In this document: in pieces, positions 1 through 7,465 of the stretch
Layout: each line of letters opens with the position of its first letter
Numbering within the stretch: position 1 is the first letter of the stretch
Assembly (NCBI RefSeq): GCF_030849505.1
Contig: NZ_JAUJFI010000003.1
Span: forward strand, 1-64,000
Length of the DNA: 64,000 nt
Direction: 5' to 3'
DNA from: Azospirillum isscasi
GTDB lineage: Bacteria; Pseudomonadota; Alphaproteobacteria; Azospirillales; Azospirillaceae
The notes under the pieces: model-generated
Database searches by the model: none
Told to the model about the DNA's origin: nothing
What the model saw: only the letters and a program-made list of their open reading frames with translations
Program-made: the position numbers and the translations under genes

Positions 1-1129
1 TCCGCTGCGCCCGTTCGCGCACCCAGGGATTGTCGGTTTCCGGGAAGTCCGGGGCGACGACCAGCTTCACCTTGTCGAGGAAGGGCAGGAAACGGTCGCG
101 TTCCTCCAGGAAGAACAAAGGCTTGTCCGCGCCGGTGAAGGTCTGCTTGGCCTCGACGATCACGAACTGGTCGACCGTGTCGTACAATTCCCGGAAGCGC
201 AGCTCCAGAAGGTCGAGTTCGTTGTGGAAGGTGAAGCAGTCGTAGATCTTCGGCTGCCGCGTCGGCGTGACCGCCGGCCAGCGCGACCCCGGCGCCGCCG
301 TGGTCTGGACGGAATCAGCCAGGGCCAGCACATAGTCGCGTTGCACGCCGGTGGTCCATTGGGTGATCTGGGACCGCAGGAACGTCTCGTCCCGCCGCGC
401 CGCCAGCTTGCGGACCATGGACGCGAAGGGCGCCTTGCGCCCGGACAGCGCGAGGCCGGTCATCAGGTCCGTGTATTCGCGCTTGTCCAGAAGCGGGCCG
501 TCCATGACCTCGATCCGCTCCTCCAGCGCGCGGTCGTCCAGCACCTTGCCGAAGTTGAACAGGCCGTGGAAGCCGAAGGCCGGTCCCGCCACCGGCGTCC
601 GTTCGAAGGCGAAACGGTCGGCCACGGCCTCGGGGGCGAAGCGGATGCCGGCCTTCTCCAGCGCCGGGCGCTCGGTCCGGCAGATGACGTGGTCTTCGGG
701 GATGCCGGCCTCGAAGCGCAGATCGCGCACCCGGTCGAGCAGGGCGGCGGAGCGCAGGGAGAAGCCGCCGTTCCCCACCGTCATGCCGTCCTCGTACCAG
801 CCCCAGCGGGCGCCGATGTAGTCGAAGGCGCGGAACTCCTCCGTCCAGGCCCGCGGGTCGGCGACGAAGCCGTCCCACTGCGCGATCAGGACGTGGCGCG
901 TCGTCACCAGCCGGCGCAGGCGGACGTTGATCGTGTCCGAATAGTCGTCGAGGCTGTCGATCGGGGCGATCCGGTGGAAATCGACGCCGGGGATCCGCGG
1001 GTCGCTGTCGGAGAGCAGCAGGACGCCGGAAAAGCGGCAGGCGGCGATGCTGTCCCGGATGGCCATCTCGACCAGGGCATGGTTCGCCGTATCGGCGAAC
1101 ACCAGCGTGCAATCCTCGATCCTGACCAT
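1..1129 (-). CDS. Two-domain glycosyltransferase: DUF5672 + family 17 glycosyltransferase (partial)
   Basis: Reading from ATG at 1129 on the minus strand gives an open frame of at least 376 codons that leaves the window before its stop, so the C-terminus is missing. The N-terminal ~260 residues look like DUF5672: HVLIAQWDGFV, then FDYIGARWGWY and VGNGGFSLRS, the family's acceptor-side signature. From about residue 315, KIYDCFTFHNELDLLELR and VDQFVIVEAKQTFTG match glycosyltransferase family 17 (the GT17/MGAT3 type). GGGGAA lies just upstream of the ATG. Both domains are expected to act on sugars in surface polysaccharide or glycan assembly in the cytoplasm, but donor and acceptor cannot be read from sequence. 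The next genes are divergent, so there is no operon partner in view on this side. Domain calls are by motif recall. Confidence 0.8.
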   Translation of the reverse strand, partial: MVRIEDCTLVFADTANHALVEMAIRDSIAACRFSGVLLLSDSDPRIPGVDFHRIAPIDSLDDYSDTINVRLRRLVTTRHVLIAQWDGFVADPRAWTEEFRAFDYIGARWGWYEDGMTVGNGGFSLRSAALLDRVRDLRFEAGIPEDHVICRTERPALEKAGIRFAPEAVADRFAFERTPVAGPAFGFHGLFNFGKVLDDRALEERIEVMDGPLLDKREYTDLMTGLALSGRKAPFASMVRKLAARRDETFLRSQITQWTTGVQRDYVLALADSVQTTAAPGSRWPAVTPTRQPKIYDCFTFHNELDLLELRFRELYDTVDQFVIVEAKQTFTGADKPLFFLEERDRFLPFLDKVKLVVAPDFPETDNPWVRERAQR

Positions 1130-1231
1130 GCCGTTCCCCGTTCAGCCCGCCGGGTTCCGGCGCCGGCGGGCGCGGATCGTAGCACAGCGGTTGTGGGGCT
1201 GCCACGGGCGGGCGCCGGCCCTCGGGGTCAT

Positions 1232-1285
1232 CGCATCTGGTCTTCATAACCCTCTCCCCTCTGGGGAGAGGGGACTTCAGATGCG
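1232..1285. repeat. Nested intergenic palindrome (GC-rich)
   Basis: An outer arm CGCATCTG (1232-1239) pairs with CAGATGCG (1278-1285). An inner 10-bp arm CCCTCTCCCC (1250-1259) pairs with GGGGAGAGGG (1263-1272). It lies between the glycosyltransferase start and the promoter of the thiamine-regulated operon. It resembles the C-rich palindrome at 7401-7446 in composition and may belong to a dispersed repeat family; that is inference. Confidence 0.6.
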
Positions 1286-1305
1286 ACTGCCCTGGCCGGT
1301 CATCC

Positions 1306-1334
1306 TTGACGGCTGGGGGCCGGTCCCTTAGCTT
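1306..1334 (+). promoter_or_regulatory. Predicted sigma-70 promoter of the TPP-riboswitch operon
   Basis: TTGACG at 1306-1311, a 17-bp spacer and TAGCTT at 1329-1334. The -35 is good and the -10 is weak. Transcription would begin near 1341, exactly at the 5' arm of riboswitch helix P1, which supports the assignment. Confidence 0.5.
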
Positions 1335-1341
1335 GCGAAGT

Positions 1342-1450
1342 GTTCCCTGGGGGGCCTCGCTAGGAGGCTGAGACTCCGCCCGTCCGGCGCTTTCATCCGG
1401 GCAACGCGGTGACCCATCGAACCTGATCCGGGTCATACCGGCGTAGGGAC
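1342..1450 (+). promoter_or_regulatory. TPP riboswitch (THI element)
   Basis: The conserved TPP aptamer core is clear: GGCTGAGA at 1367-1374, then ACCC followed by GAACCTGATCCGGGT (from about 1418) and ATACCGGCGTAGGGA ending at 1449. Helix P1 closes TCCCT (1344-1348) with AGGGA (1445-1449). The family binds thiamine pyrophosphate and normally shuts off downstream genes when the vitamin is plentiful. It lies on the plus strand, directly in front of the LuxE/LuxC/ABC/SDR genes, with no thi biosynthetic gene in between. Confidence 0.95.
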
Positions 1451-1454
1451 GGGA

Positions 1455-1529
1455 CAAAGGGCGCCGCCGCACCCCCATTCCATCCAGACCCCTTTGACCC
1501 GGCAAACGGTTTGTTTGCGCTGCAAAAGG
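1455..1529 (+). promoter_or_regulatory. Putative riboswitch expression platform
   Basis: CAAAGGG (1455-1461) can pair with CCCTTTG (1490-1496). The same CCTTT (1491-1495) could instead pair with the AAAGG (1525-1529) that would serve as ribosome binding site for the GTG start at 1541. A further hairpin joins GCAAAC (1502-1507) and GTTTGC (1513-1518). No U-tract follows, so control is more likely at translation initiation than by intrinsic termination. This is an inference from base pairing only. Confidence 0.45.
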
Positions 1530-1540
1530 TGTGTCCGGAC

Positions 1541-2620
1541 GTGACCGAAGCCCGACTTGTCGAAGACCTGCTGGCCTTCATCGCCGCCGGGGAGGCGGAC
1601 GAGGAGGCGTTCAACCGCATGGCGCTGGCGGTCTTCGCCCACCAGTTCGAGACCAACGCCCCCTACCGCCGTTTCGCCACCCAGCGGGCGCGCACCCTGC
1701 GCACGGTGAAGAGCTGGCGCGACGTGCCCGCCGTGCCGATCAGCGCCTTCAAGGACCTGACGCTGAGCGGACGCCCGCCGGAGGAGTGCCCGCACGTCTT
1801 CATGACCAGCGGCACCACCAAAGGCGTGCGGGGCAAGAGCCACCACCCCACGCTGGCGGTCTACGACCGCTCCATGACCGTCAATTTCCGCCGCCGCTTC
1901 ATGGGAGACTTCGAACGGCTGCGCATGGGCATCCTGTTTCCGACCGAGCAGGCGATGCCCAACTCGTCCCTCGCCCATTATCTGGCGCTGGCGCGGAGCG
2001 AGTTCGGGACGGCGGACAGCCGGTATTTCGTCTCCGACGCCGGACTGGACGTGGACGGGGCCGTCGAGGAGCTGTCCCGCGCCGAGGCGACCGGTGAACC
2101 CTATGCCCTGCTGGGGGCGAGCTTCAGCGTCGTGCATCTGATGGACGCGCTGGCGGAGCGGGGGCGGCGCTTCGCCCTGCCGGCGGGCAGCCGCATCCTC
2201 GACACCGGCGGTTTCAAGGGCCAGTCGCGGGAGATGGCGGCGGAGGAGTTCTACGGACGCCTGTCCGCGGCCTTCGGCGTGCCGCGCCGCCTGTGCATCA
2301 ACATGTACGGCATGACGGAGCTGAGCACCCAGTTCTACGACGACGGCAACGAGGCCTGCCCGTCCGTGAAGTCCGGCCCGCACTGGATCCGCAGCCGGGT
2401 CATCAACCCGCTGACCGGGCAGGAGGTGCCGCGCGGCAGCACCGGCGTGCTGGTCCATCACGATCTGGCCCATTTCAACTGCGCCTCCGCCATCCTGACC
2501 GAGGACGCGGGGGTGGAGGTGGAGGGCGGCTTCCAGCTTCTGGGCCGGGCGGACGGGGCGGACGCCAAGGGCTGCTCCATGGCGGTCGAGGACTTCCTCA
2601 AAGCGGCGCGGGCCCCGTGA
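1541..2620 (+). CDS. LuxE-like acyl-protein synthetase (carboxylate-activating)
   Basis: A 359-residue member of the LuxE/acyl-protein synthetase branch of adenylating enzymes. Known LuxE activates a carboxylate with ATP and passes the acyl group to its own cysteine for LuxC to reduce. Visible motifs: FMTSGTTKGVRGKS (adenylation P-loop type, ~88-101), DTGGFKGQSRE (~221-231), NMYGMTELSTQFYDD (~254-268), GRADG (~335-339), and a late Cys345 in KGCSM, a candidate acyl acceptor. Start chosen at GTG 1541 with AAAAGG 12-17 nt upstream; TTG 1511 is possible but lies in a hairpin loop. It is the first gene after a TPP riboswitch and is followed two bases later by a LuxC homologue. No luxA/luxB luciferase genes are nearby, so bioluminescence is not implied; the acid substrate is unknown. 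Confidence 0.85.
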   Translation: MTEARLVEDLLAFIAAGEADEEAFNRMALAVFAHQFETNAPYRRFATQRARTLRTVKSWRDVPAVPISAFKDLTLSGRPPEECPHVFMTSGTTKGVRGKSHHPTLAVYDRSMTVNFRRRFMGDFERLRMGILFPTEQAMPNSSLAHYLALARSEFGTADSRYFVSDAGLDVDGAVEELSRAEATGEPYALLGASFSVVHLMDALAERGRRFALPAGSRILDTGGFKGQSREMAAEEFYGRLSAAFGVPRRLCINMYGMTELSTQFYDDGNEACPSVKSGPHWIRSRVINPLTGQEVPRGSTGVLVHHDLAHFNCASAILTEDAGVEVEGGFQLLGRADGADAKGCSMAVEDFLKAARAP

Positions 2621-2622
2621 CG

Positions 2623-4080
2623 ATGGGCTTGATGGAGCGGGCCGGGCATTTGCCGGGGCTGTCCGCCGACGCGGTGGACTGGCGGACGCTGACCTTCCGG
2701 CGCGGCGCCGAGACGCTCGACGTGGCGGTCCCGGTGCTGACCGAGGCACAGATCGCTGAAGTCGCAACGCGCGTGCGGACCAACGCGCGGGCCTGTCTGA
2801 AAAACCGGACCGTCGCGGAGATCGCCGCCGTCATCGACCGCGCCGTCGCCCGGCTGCTCGACCGCAACGGCCCGTGGCGGCAAAAGGCGGAACGGCTGCT
2901 GCCGCTGGTCACCGGCTACGACGCGGAGATGGTCCGGCTGGGGCTGACCGGCTATCTGAAGACCTTCCGCGGGCCGGAGTTGCGGAAATTCCTCGCGGAG
3001 GATTTCGCCAACCCGGCGGTGCTGGACGATTTCCAGCCGATGCCCAAGGGTGGCTTCGCCCGCGCCTTCGGGCCGGAACTGCTGCTGCATGTCTGGGCGG
3101 GCAACGTGCCGGGCCTGCCGCTGTGGAGCCTGATTTCCGGTCTGCTGGTGAAGGCCGGCACGGTCGGCAAGCTGCCGAGCGCCGAGCCGCTGTTCGCCGG
3201 CTGGTTCGCGCAAATCCTGGCGGAGATCGACCCGGAACTGGCCGGCTGCATCGCCATCGTCTGGTGGAGGGGTGGCGACGAGACCACGGAGCGGGCGTGG
3301 CTGGCCCGCGCCGACACGGTGGTCGCCTATGGCGGCAACGACGCGCTGGAGGCCATCCGGGCGCGGGTGCCGGTCACCGCGCGCTTCCTGCCCTATGGGC
3401 ACAAGATCAGCTTCGCCATGGTCGCCCGCTCCGCGCTCGACGCCGCGAAGGCCGGGGCGGTGGCGCGGCAGGCGGCCTACGACGTGGCGCGCTACGACCA
3501 GCAGGGCTGCTATTCCCCACAGACCGTCTTCGTGGAGCGCGGCGGGCGGGTGTCGCCGCGGGAGTTCGCGGGCTATCTGGCGCACGAACTGGACGCCATC
3601 GGCAGCAAGTTTCCCCGCCGCTCCCTGTCCATGGCCGAGGCGGGCAGTGTCGCGTCCTGGCGCAACGCGGAGGAGACGAAGGGCTTTGCCGACCCCAGCC
3701 GCGCCCTGCTGGGCGATCCCGCCGGAAGCTGGGCGGTCGCCTATACGGATGCGGCGGACGGCCTCTTGCCCTGCGGGCTGAACCGTACGGTGACGGTGGT
3801 GGCGGTGGACCGGCTGGCCGACGCGGTGCCGGGATTGGCGCCGTACCGCGCCTTCCTCCAGACCGTGGGCATCGCCGCGGCGCCGGAGGAGCTGTTCGCG
3901 CTCGCCGGGGCGCTGGGGGCCGTGGGGGTGACGCGCCTCTGCGCGCTGGGCCGGATGACCGCGCCGGAGGCGGGCTGGCACCATGACGGGCGGTTCAACC
4001 TGCTGGACCTCGTGACGATGACCGAGATCGAAGGCTCGGCGGAGCGGGCGGCGGATGCCTTCGCCCCCTACACGGATTGA
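2623..4080 (+). CDS. LuxC-like acyl-CoA/acyl-enzyme reductase
   Basis: 485 residues from ATG 2623, two bases after the LuxE-like stop, so the pair is translationally coupled. It matches the LuxC family, aldehyde-dehydrogenase-fold enzymes that reduce an activated acyl group to the aldehyde with NADPH. The catalytic cysteine motif is clear: YDQQGCYSPQTVF with Cys296. Other landmarks are HVWAGNVPGLPLWSL (~156-170, Rossmann region) and VVAYGGND (~233-240). The frame is open upstream of 2623 but only as an overlap with the previous gene. With the upstream synthetase it would form a two-protein carboxylic acid reductase. Position behind a TPP riboswitch and in front of a precursor transporter suggests a thiamine-related acid as substrate; that is inference. 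Confidence 0.88.
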   Translation: MGLMERAGHLPGLSADAVDWRTLTFRRGAETLDVAVPVLTEAQIAEVATRVRTNARACLKNRTVAEIAAVIDRAVARLLDRNGPWRQKAERLLPLVTGYDAEMVRLGLTGYLKTFRGPELRKFLAEDFANPAVLDDFQPMPKGGFARAFGPELLLHVWAGNVPGLPLWSLISGLLVKAGTVGKLPSAEPLFAGWFAQILAEIDPELAGCIAIVWWRGGDETTERAWLARADTVVAYGGNDALEAIRARVPVTARFLPYGHKISFAMVARSALDAAKAGAVARQAAYDVARYDQQGCYSPQTVFVERGGRVSPREFAGYLAHELDAIGSKFPRRSLSMAEAGSVASWRNAEETKGFADPSRALLGDPAGSWAVAYTDAADGLLPCGLNRTVTVVAVDRLADAVPGLAPYRAFLQTVGIAAAPEELFALAGALGAVGVTRLCALGRMTAPEAGWHHDGRFNLLDLVTMTEIEGSAERAADAFAPYTD

Positions 4081-4090
4081 GGCGCCGGCC

Positions 4091-4861
4091 ATGAGCTTCG
4101 TCACCATCGAACAGGCCGGCTACGGCGTCCCGCGCGGCGGCACCATCCTGGACCGCATCGACTGGAGCATCGGCGAAGGGGAGTTCCACGCGCTGGTCGG
4201 GCGCAGCGGCTGCGGCAAGACGACCCTGCTGAAGCTGGTCGCCGGGCTGCTGCCCCCGGCCACCGGAATCGTCCGCATCCAGGGGGAGCCGGTGCGCGGG
4301 CCGGGCGCCCAGGTCGGCTTCGTCTTCCAGGCGCCGACGCTGCTGGAATGGCGGACGGTGCTCGACAACCTGCTGCTTCCGGTGTCGCTGAAACGCCGCC
4401 CGCAGCCGGCGGACCGCCGCAAGGCGGAGGAGCTTCTGGACCTCGTGGGGTTGTCGGGTCTTGCCGGGCGCTATCCCGGCGAATTGTCCGGCGGGCAGCA
4501 GAGCCGCGTCGCGCTGGCCCGCGCGCTGGTCACCGAGCCGCCGCTGCTCCTGCTCGACGAACCCTTCGCCGCGCTCGACGCCATCACGCGGGAGGAGTTG
4601 CAGGACGACCTGCTGCGGCTCTGCGCCCGGCACCGCACCACCGTGCTGTTCGTCACCCACGACATCGCGGAGGCGGTCTATCTGGCCGACCGGGTGGCGG
4701 TGATGGAGGGCGGTCGGCTGAGCCACGCCCTGCCGGTGCCGCTGGCCCGCCCGCGCGGGCGCGACGTCCGCTACAGCCCCCGTTTCAACGCCCTGTGCCT
4801 GGAGCTTCGCCGCGCCATGGACGGCAAGGCGGAGAGCGTGGCGCTGGAGCGCGCGTCGTGA
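4091..4861 (+). CDS. ABC transporter ATPase, thiamine-precursor type (ThiZ-like)
   Basis: 256 residues from ATG 4091, 10 bases after the LuxC-like stop. All ABC ATPase motifs are intact: Walker A GRSGCGKTT, Q-loop FVFQAPTLLEW, signature LSGGQQSRVALARAL, Walker B LLLLDEPFAALD, and switch histidine in FVTHDIAEAV. It belongs to the nitrate/sulfonate/taurine/HMP importer class (SsuB/TauB/ThiZ). It energises the permease encoded next, with which it overlaps by four bases (GTGA). The TPP riboswitch upstream points to a thiamine precursor or degradation product as cargo rather than nitrate or sulfonate. An ATG at 4055 in the same frame lies inside luxC and was not chosen. Confidence 0.9.
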   Translation: MSFVTIEQAGYGVPRGGTILDRIDWSIGEGEFHALVGRSGCGKTTLLKLVAGLLPPATGIVRIQGEPVRGPGAQVGFVFQAPTLLEWRTVLDNLLLPVSLKRRPQPADRRKAEELLDLVGLSGLAGRYPGELSGGQQSRVALARALVTEPPLLLLDEPFAALDAITREELQDDLLRLCARHRTTVLFVTHDIAEAVYLADRVAVMEGGRLSHALPVPLARPRGRDVRYSPRFNALCLELRRAMDGKAESVALERAS

Positions 4862-5607
4862 TAATCCGCCTCGCCTCCGCCCTTCTGTTCGTCCTGCTGC
4901 TGGCGGGGTGGGAGGTCTATTGCCGCGCGGCGGGGGTGTCGGCGCTGGTCGTGCCGCTGCCGTCCGCGGTGCTGCGCACGCTGTGGGACGGGCTGGCCGG
5001 GGGCTACCTGCTGCCGCATCTCTGGGTCACCACGGTGGAGATGGCGATGGGCCTCGCCGCCGGCTGCACGGTCGGCTTCCTCGCCGGGGTCCTGCTGGCC
5101 GAGGTGCCGGTGCTGCGCCGCCTGTTCTACCCCTACATCGTCGCCAGCCAGGTGGTGCCGAAGCTGGCGCTGGGGCCGCTGTTCATCGTCTGGTTCGGCT
5201 TCGGCATGACCTCCACCGTCGTCATCACGGCGCTGATCTGCTTCTTCCCGCTGCTGGAAAACACCATGACCGGCCTTCAGCAGGTCGATCCCAACAAGCG
5301 GGAGCTGTTCCGGATGCTGCGGGCGACGCGCCTGCAAACCCTGCTGCGGCTGAAGATCCCCTCCGGCCTGCCGGTGATCCTGGCGGGGCTGCGCGTCGCC
5401 GTGGTGCTGGCGCTGGTCGGCGCCGTCGTCGGCGAGTTCATCGGGGGCCGGCAGGGGCTGGGCGCCTCGATCATCGCGGCGCAGGGGATGATGGATTCGA
5501 CCATGATGTTCGCCCTGTTCATCGTCATAACGCTGCTGGGCATGATCGTCTATCAGGCCGCCGCCGGGCTGGAACGCTGGCTGCTGCGCCGTCCGTGGAA
5601 AGGATAA
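4858..5607 (+). CDS. ABC transporter permease, thiamine-precursor type (ThiX-like)
   Basis: 249 residues from GTG 4858, whose codon overlaps the ATPase stop (GTGA). It is a BPD-type inner-membrane permease with about six hydrophobic segments. The EAA-like loop that docks on the ATPase is visible near FRMLRATRLQTLLRLKIPSG, and VVGEFIGGRQGLGASI is typical of the SsuC/ThiX class. It forms the membrane channel for the binding protein encoded eight bases downstream. Substrate assignment rests on the upstream TPP riboswitch and the NMT1/THI5-like binding protein. GTG is the only start compatible with family length without a long overlap into the ATPase gene. Confidence 0.9.
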   Translation: MIIRLASALLFVLLLAGWEVYCRAAGVSALVVPLPSAVLRTLWDGLAGGYLLPHLWVTTVEMAMGLAAGCTVGFLAGVLLAEVPVLRRLFYPYIVASQVVPKLALGPLFIVWFGFGMTSTVVITALICFFPLLENTMTGLQQVDPNKRELFRMLRATRLQTLLRLKIPSGLPVILAGLRVAVVLALVGAVVGEFIGGRQGLGASIIAAQGMMDSTMMFALFIVITLLGMIVYQAAAGLERWLLRRPWKG

Positions 5608-5614
5608 TCACACG

Positions 5615-6592
5615 ATGTTCGGGTTTCTGCGCACTTTGGGTGCCGTCGCCGTTTCCGCCCTCCTGCTGTCCTCCCCCGCGCTGGCGCTCGACAAGGTGAC
5701 CGTCGCCGGCTGGAGCCAGCCGATCAGCGAAATCACCAACCTGCTGGCGGAGCCGGACAAGGGCTTCTTCAAGGCCAGGGGGATCGATCTCGGCTATGTG
5801 CCGGGGACCGGCGGCGGCTCGGCCATCCAGAACATGCTGACCGGTCAGGCCGACGTGGCCTTCACCGATCCGGCCTCCTTCTACCTGGCTCTCGACAAGG
5901 GCGAGAAGCTGATCGCCATCTACAACATCTATCCGCAGAACGTCTTCAACGTGGTGTCGCCGAAGGAGCGCAACATCACGAAGCCGGAGGATCTGAAGGG
6001 CAAGCGCATCGGCGTCTACAGCCTGTCCAGCGGCACCCGCCAGAACCTCCAGGTGCTTCTGCATCAGGTGGGGCTGAGCGAGAAGGACGTGACCATCGAG
6101 GTGACCGGCCTGCTGAACTTCGCCCCCGTCATCCAGGGCCAGGTGGACGCCACCGCGGCGACCGACACCGGCCTGCATGTCGGGCTCCAGAAGGGGCTGA
6201 AGGACGTCAACGTCATCGAGGTCAAGGACACGCTGAATTTGCCCTCGGACATCTTCGTGGTGACGGAGGAGACCTACCGCACGAAGAAGGACGTTCTGAA
6301 GCGCTTCCTCACCGCCTACCGCGACAGCGCCGCCTGGATGATCGCCGAGCCGGAGGAGGCCGCCCGTCTCGCCGTGACCCGCGCCATCAACGGGCGCGAC
6401 GAGGCGACCAACCTCGCCATCATCAAGCTGCGCAACGCCTCCAGCGTGTCGGAGACGACCAGGGCCAAGGGCCTCGGCCACTTCGATCCGGAGCTGATGC
6501 AGAAGGGGGCGGACACCTTCAAACAGCTCGGCCTGATCGCAAAGGACCTCGACATGGGCACGCTGGTCCGGTCCGACCTGATCCCCGAATAA
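5615..6592 (+). CDS. NMT1/THI5-like periplasmic substrate-binding protein (ThiY-like)
   Basis: 325 residues. An N-terminal signal peptide (hydrophobic ~5-23, cleavage likely after ALALA) directs it to the periplasm. The mature part begins KVTVAGWSQPISEITNLL and has the NMT1/SsuA fold hallmarks: KGFFKARGIDL, GGGSAIQNMLTGQADVAFTDP (split over ~65-86) and DLKGKRIGVYSLSSGT. Family members bind hydroxymethylpyrimidine or formylaminopyrimidine (ThiY), or sulfonates. It lies eight bases after the permease gene in the TPP-riboswitch operon, so a thiamine-derived ligand is favoured. The exact ligand cannot be read from sequence. Confidence 0.9.
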   Translation: MFGFLRTLGAVAVSALLLSSPALALDKVTVAGWSQPISEITNLLAEPDKGFFKARGIDLGYVPGTGGGSAIQNMLTGQADVAFTDPASFYLALDKGEKLIAIYNIYPQNVFNVVSPKERNITKPEDLKGKRIGVYSLSSGTRQNLQVLLHQVGLSEKDVTIEVTGLLNFAPVIQGQVDATAATDTGLHVGLQKGLKDVNVIEVKDTLNLPSDIFVVTEETYRTKKDVLKRFLTAYRDSAAWMIAEPEEAARLAVTRAINGRDEATNLAIIKLRNASSVSETTRAKGLGHFDPELMQKGADTFKQLGLIAKDLDMGTLVRSDLIPE

Positions 6593-6605
6593 GGCGAACC
6601 AAGCC

Positions 6606-7385
6606 ATGGATTTCCGCGACAGGACCGTCCTCGTCACCGGCGCCAGCCGCGGCATCGGCGCCGCCATCGCCAAAGCCTTCGCGGCGGAGGGGGCGGCGGT
6701 CGCCGTCAATTACCTGCAAAACGCGGAGGCCGCGGAGGCGGTGGCGGCGGCCTGCCGGGATCTGGGCCGGGAAGCCGGAGGCGACGCCTGGGCGGTGCAG
6801 GCCGACGTGACCGACGCCGGCGCCGTGAACCGCATGGTGGAGCGGACCGCGGAGGAGTTCGGCAAGATCGACGTGGTGGTGAACAACGCCTTCCGCCCCT
6901 ACGCCTTCGATCCGGAGAAGCGCAAGCTGTTCTGGGACACCGACTGGGCGGACTACCGGGGGCAGGTGGATGGGGCGCTGCTCGGCACCTACAATGTCTG
7001 CCGGGCGGTGCTGCCGGTGATGCGGCGGCGGCCCGGCGGCAGCATCGTGAACATGGCGACCGACCTCGTGGCCCGGCCCACCGTGCCCTATCACGACTAC
7101 ACCACGGCCAAGGCCGCGCTGGTCGGCTTCAGCCGCAATCTGGCGGCGGAGTTGGGGCCGCTGGGCATCCGCGTCAATTGCGTGGCGCCGGGGCTGGTCT
7201 GCCCCACCGACGCCAGCCGGGCGACGAAGGAGGACGTGAAGGACGCCATCGTCGCCCAGACCCCGCTGCGCCGCATCGCCACGCCGGAGGACGTGACCGG
7301 CCCGGTGCTGTTCCTGGCGTCGGGCTGGAGCCGGTTCATGACCGGGCAGGTGCTGTATGTGGACGGGGGGCTGGTGATGGGGTGA
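6606..7385 (+). CDS. Short-chain dehydrogenase/reductase (FabG-like SDR)
   Basis: 259 residues, a classical SDR. The cofactor motif TGASRGIG is at 11-18, a VVNNA motif follows near 91-95, and the catalytic YTTAK has Tyr165 and Lys169. The usual catalytic serine position (13 residues before Tyr) holds Thr152. It is the last gene of the TPP-riboswitch operon, 13 bases after the binding-protein gene, and ends just before a strong palindrome. If the LuxE/LuxC pair makes an aldehyde, an SDR is a natural enzyme to reduce it to the alcohol. Many SDRs have unrelated roles, so the coupling is inference from gene order. Confidence 0.88.
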   Translation: MDFRDRTVLVTGASRGIGAAIAKAFAAEGAAVAVNYLQNAEAAEAVAAACRDLGREAGGDAWAVQADVTDAGAVNRMVERTAEEFGKIDVVVNNAFRPYAFDPEKRKLFWDTDWADYRGQVDGALLGTYNVCRAVLPVMRRRPGGSIVNMATDLVARPTVPYHDYTTAKAALVGFSRNLAAELGPLGIRVNCVAPGLVCPTDASRATKEDVKDAIVAQTPLRRIATPEDVTGPVLFLASGWSRFMTGQVLYVDGGLVMG

Positions 7386-7400
7386 GTGCGGGCGCCGTCG

Positions 7401-7446
7401 CCCCCACCCGACCCTCCCCCGCCCAGCGGGGAGGGTCGGGTGGGGG
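7401..7446. terminator. Perfect 19-bp palindrome between convergent genes
   Basis: A 19-nt C-rich arm (7401-7419) is perfectly complementary to a G-rich arm (7428-7446) around an 8-nt loop. It lies between the end of the TPP-riboswitch operon (7385) and the convergent DUF6494 gene (stop at 7466). A bidirectional terminator is the obvious role. No U-tract follows on either strand, and it may also be a copy of a dispersed GC-rich repeat. Confidence 0.65.
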
Positions 7447-7465
7447 AACCTGTGTTGGCGCCCCC

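Noticed and set aside
1511-1540. TTG 1511 as the LuxE-like start
   Set aside because: It lies in the loop of a 6-bp hairpin without a ribosome site; GTG 1541 has AAAAGG upstream. It cannot be fully excluded.
1511-4080. A bioluminescence (lux) operon
   Set aside because: Only luxE- and luxC-like genes are present; luxA, luxB and luxD are missing, and the TPP riboswitch and transporter indicate a vitamin-related role.
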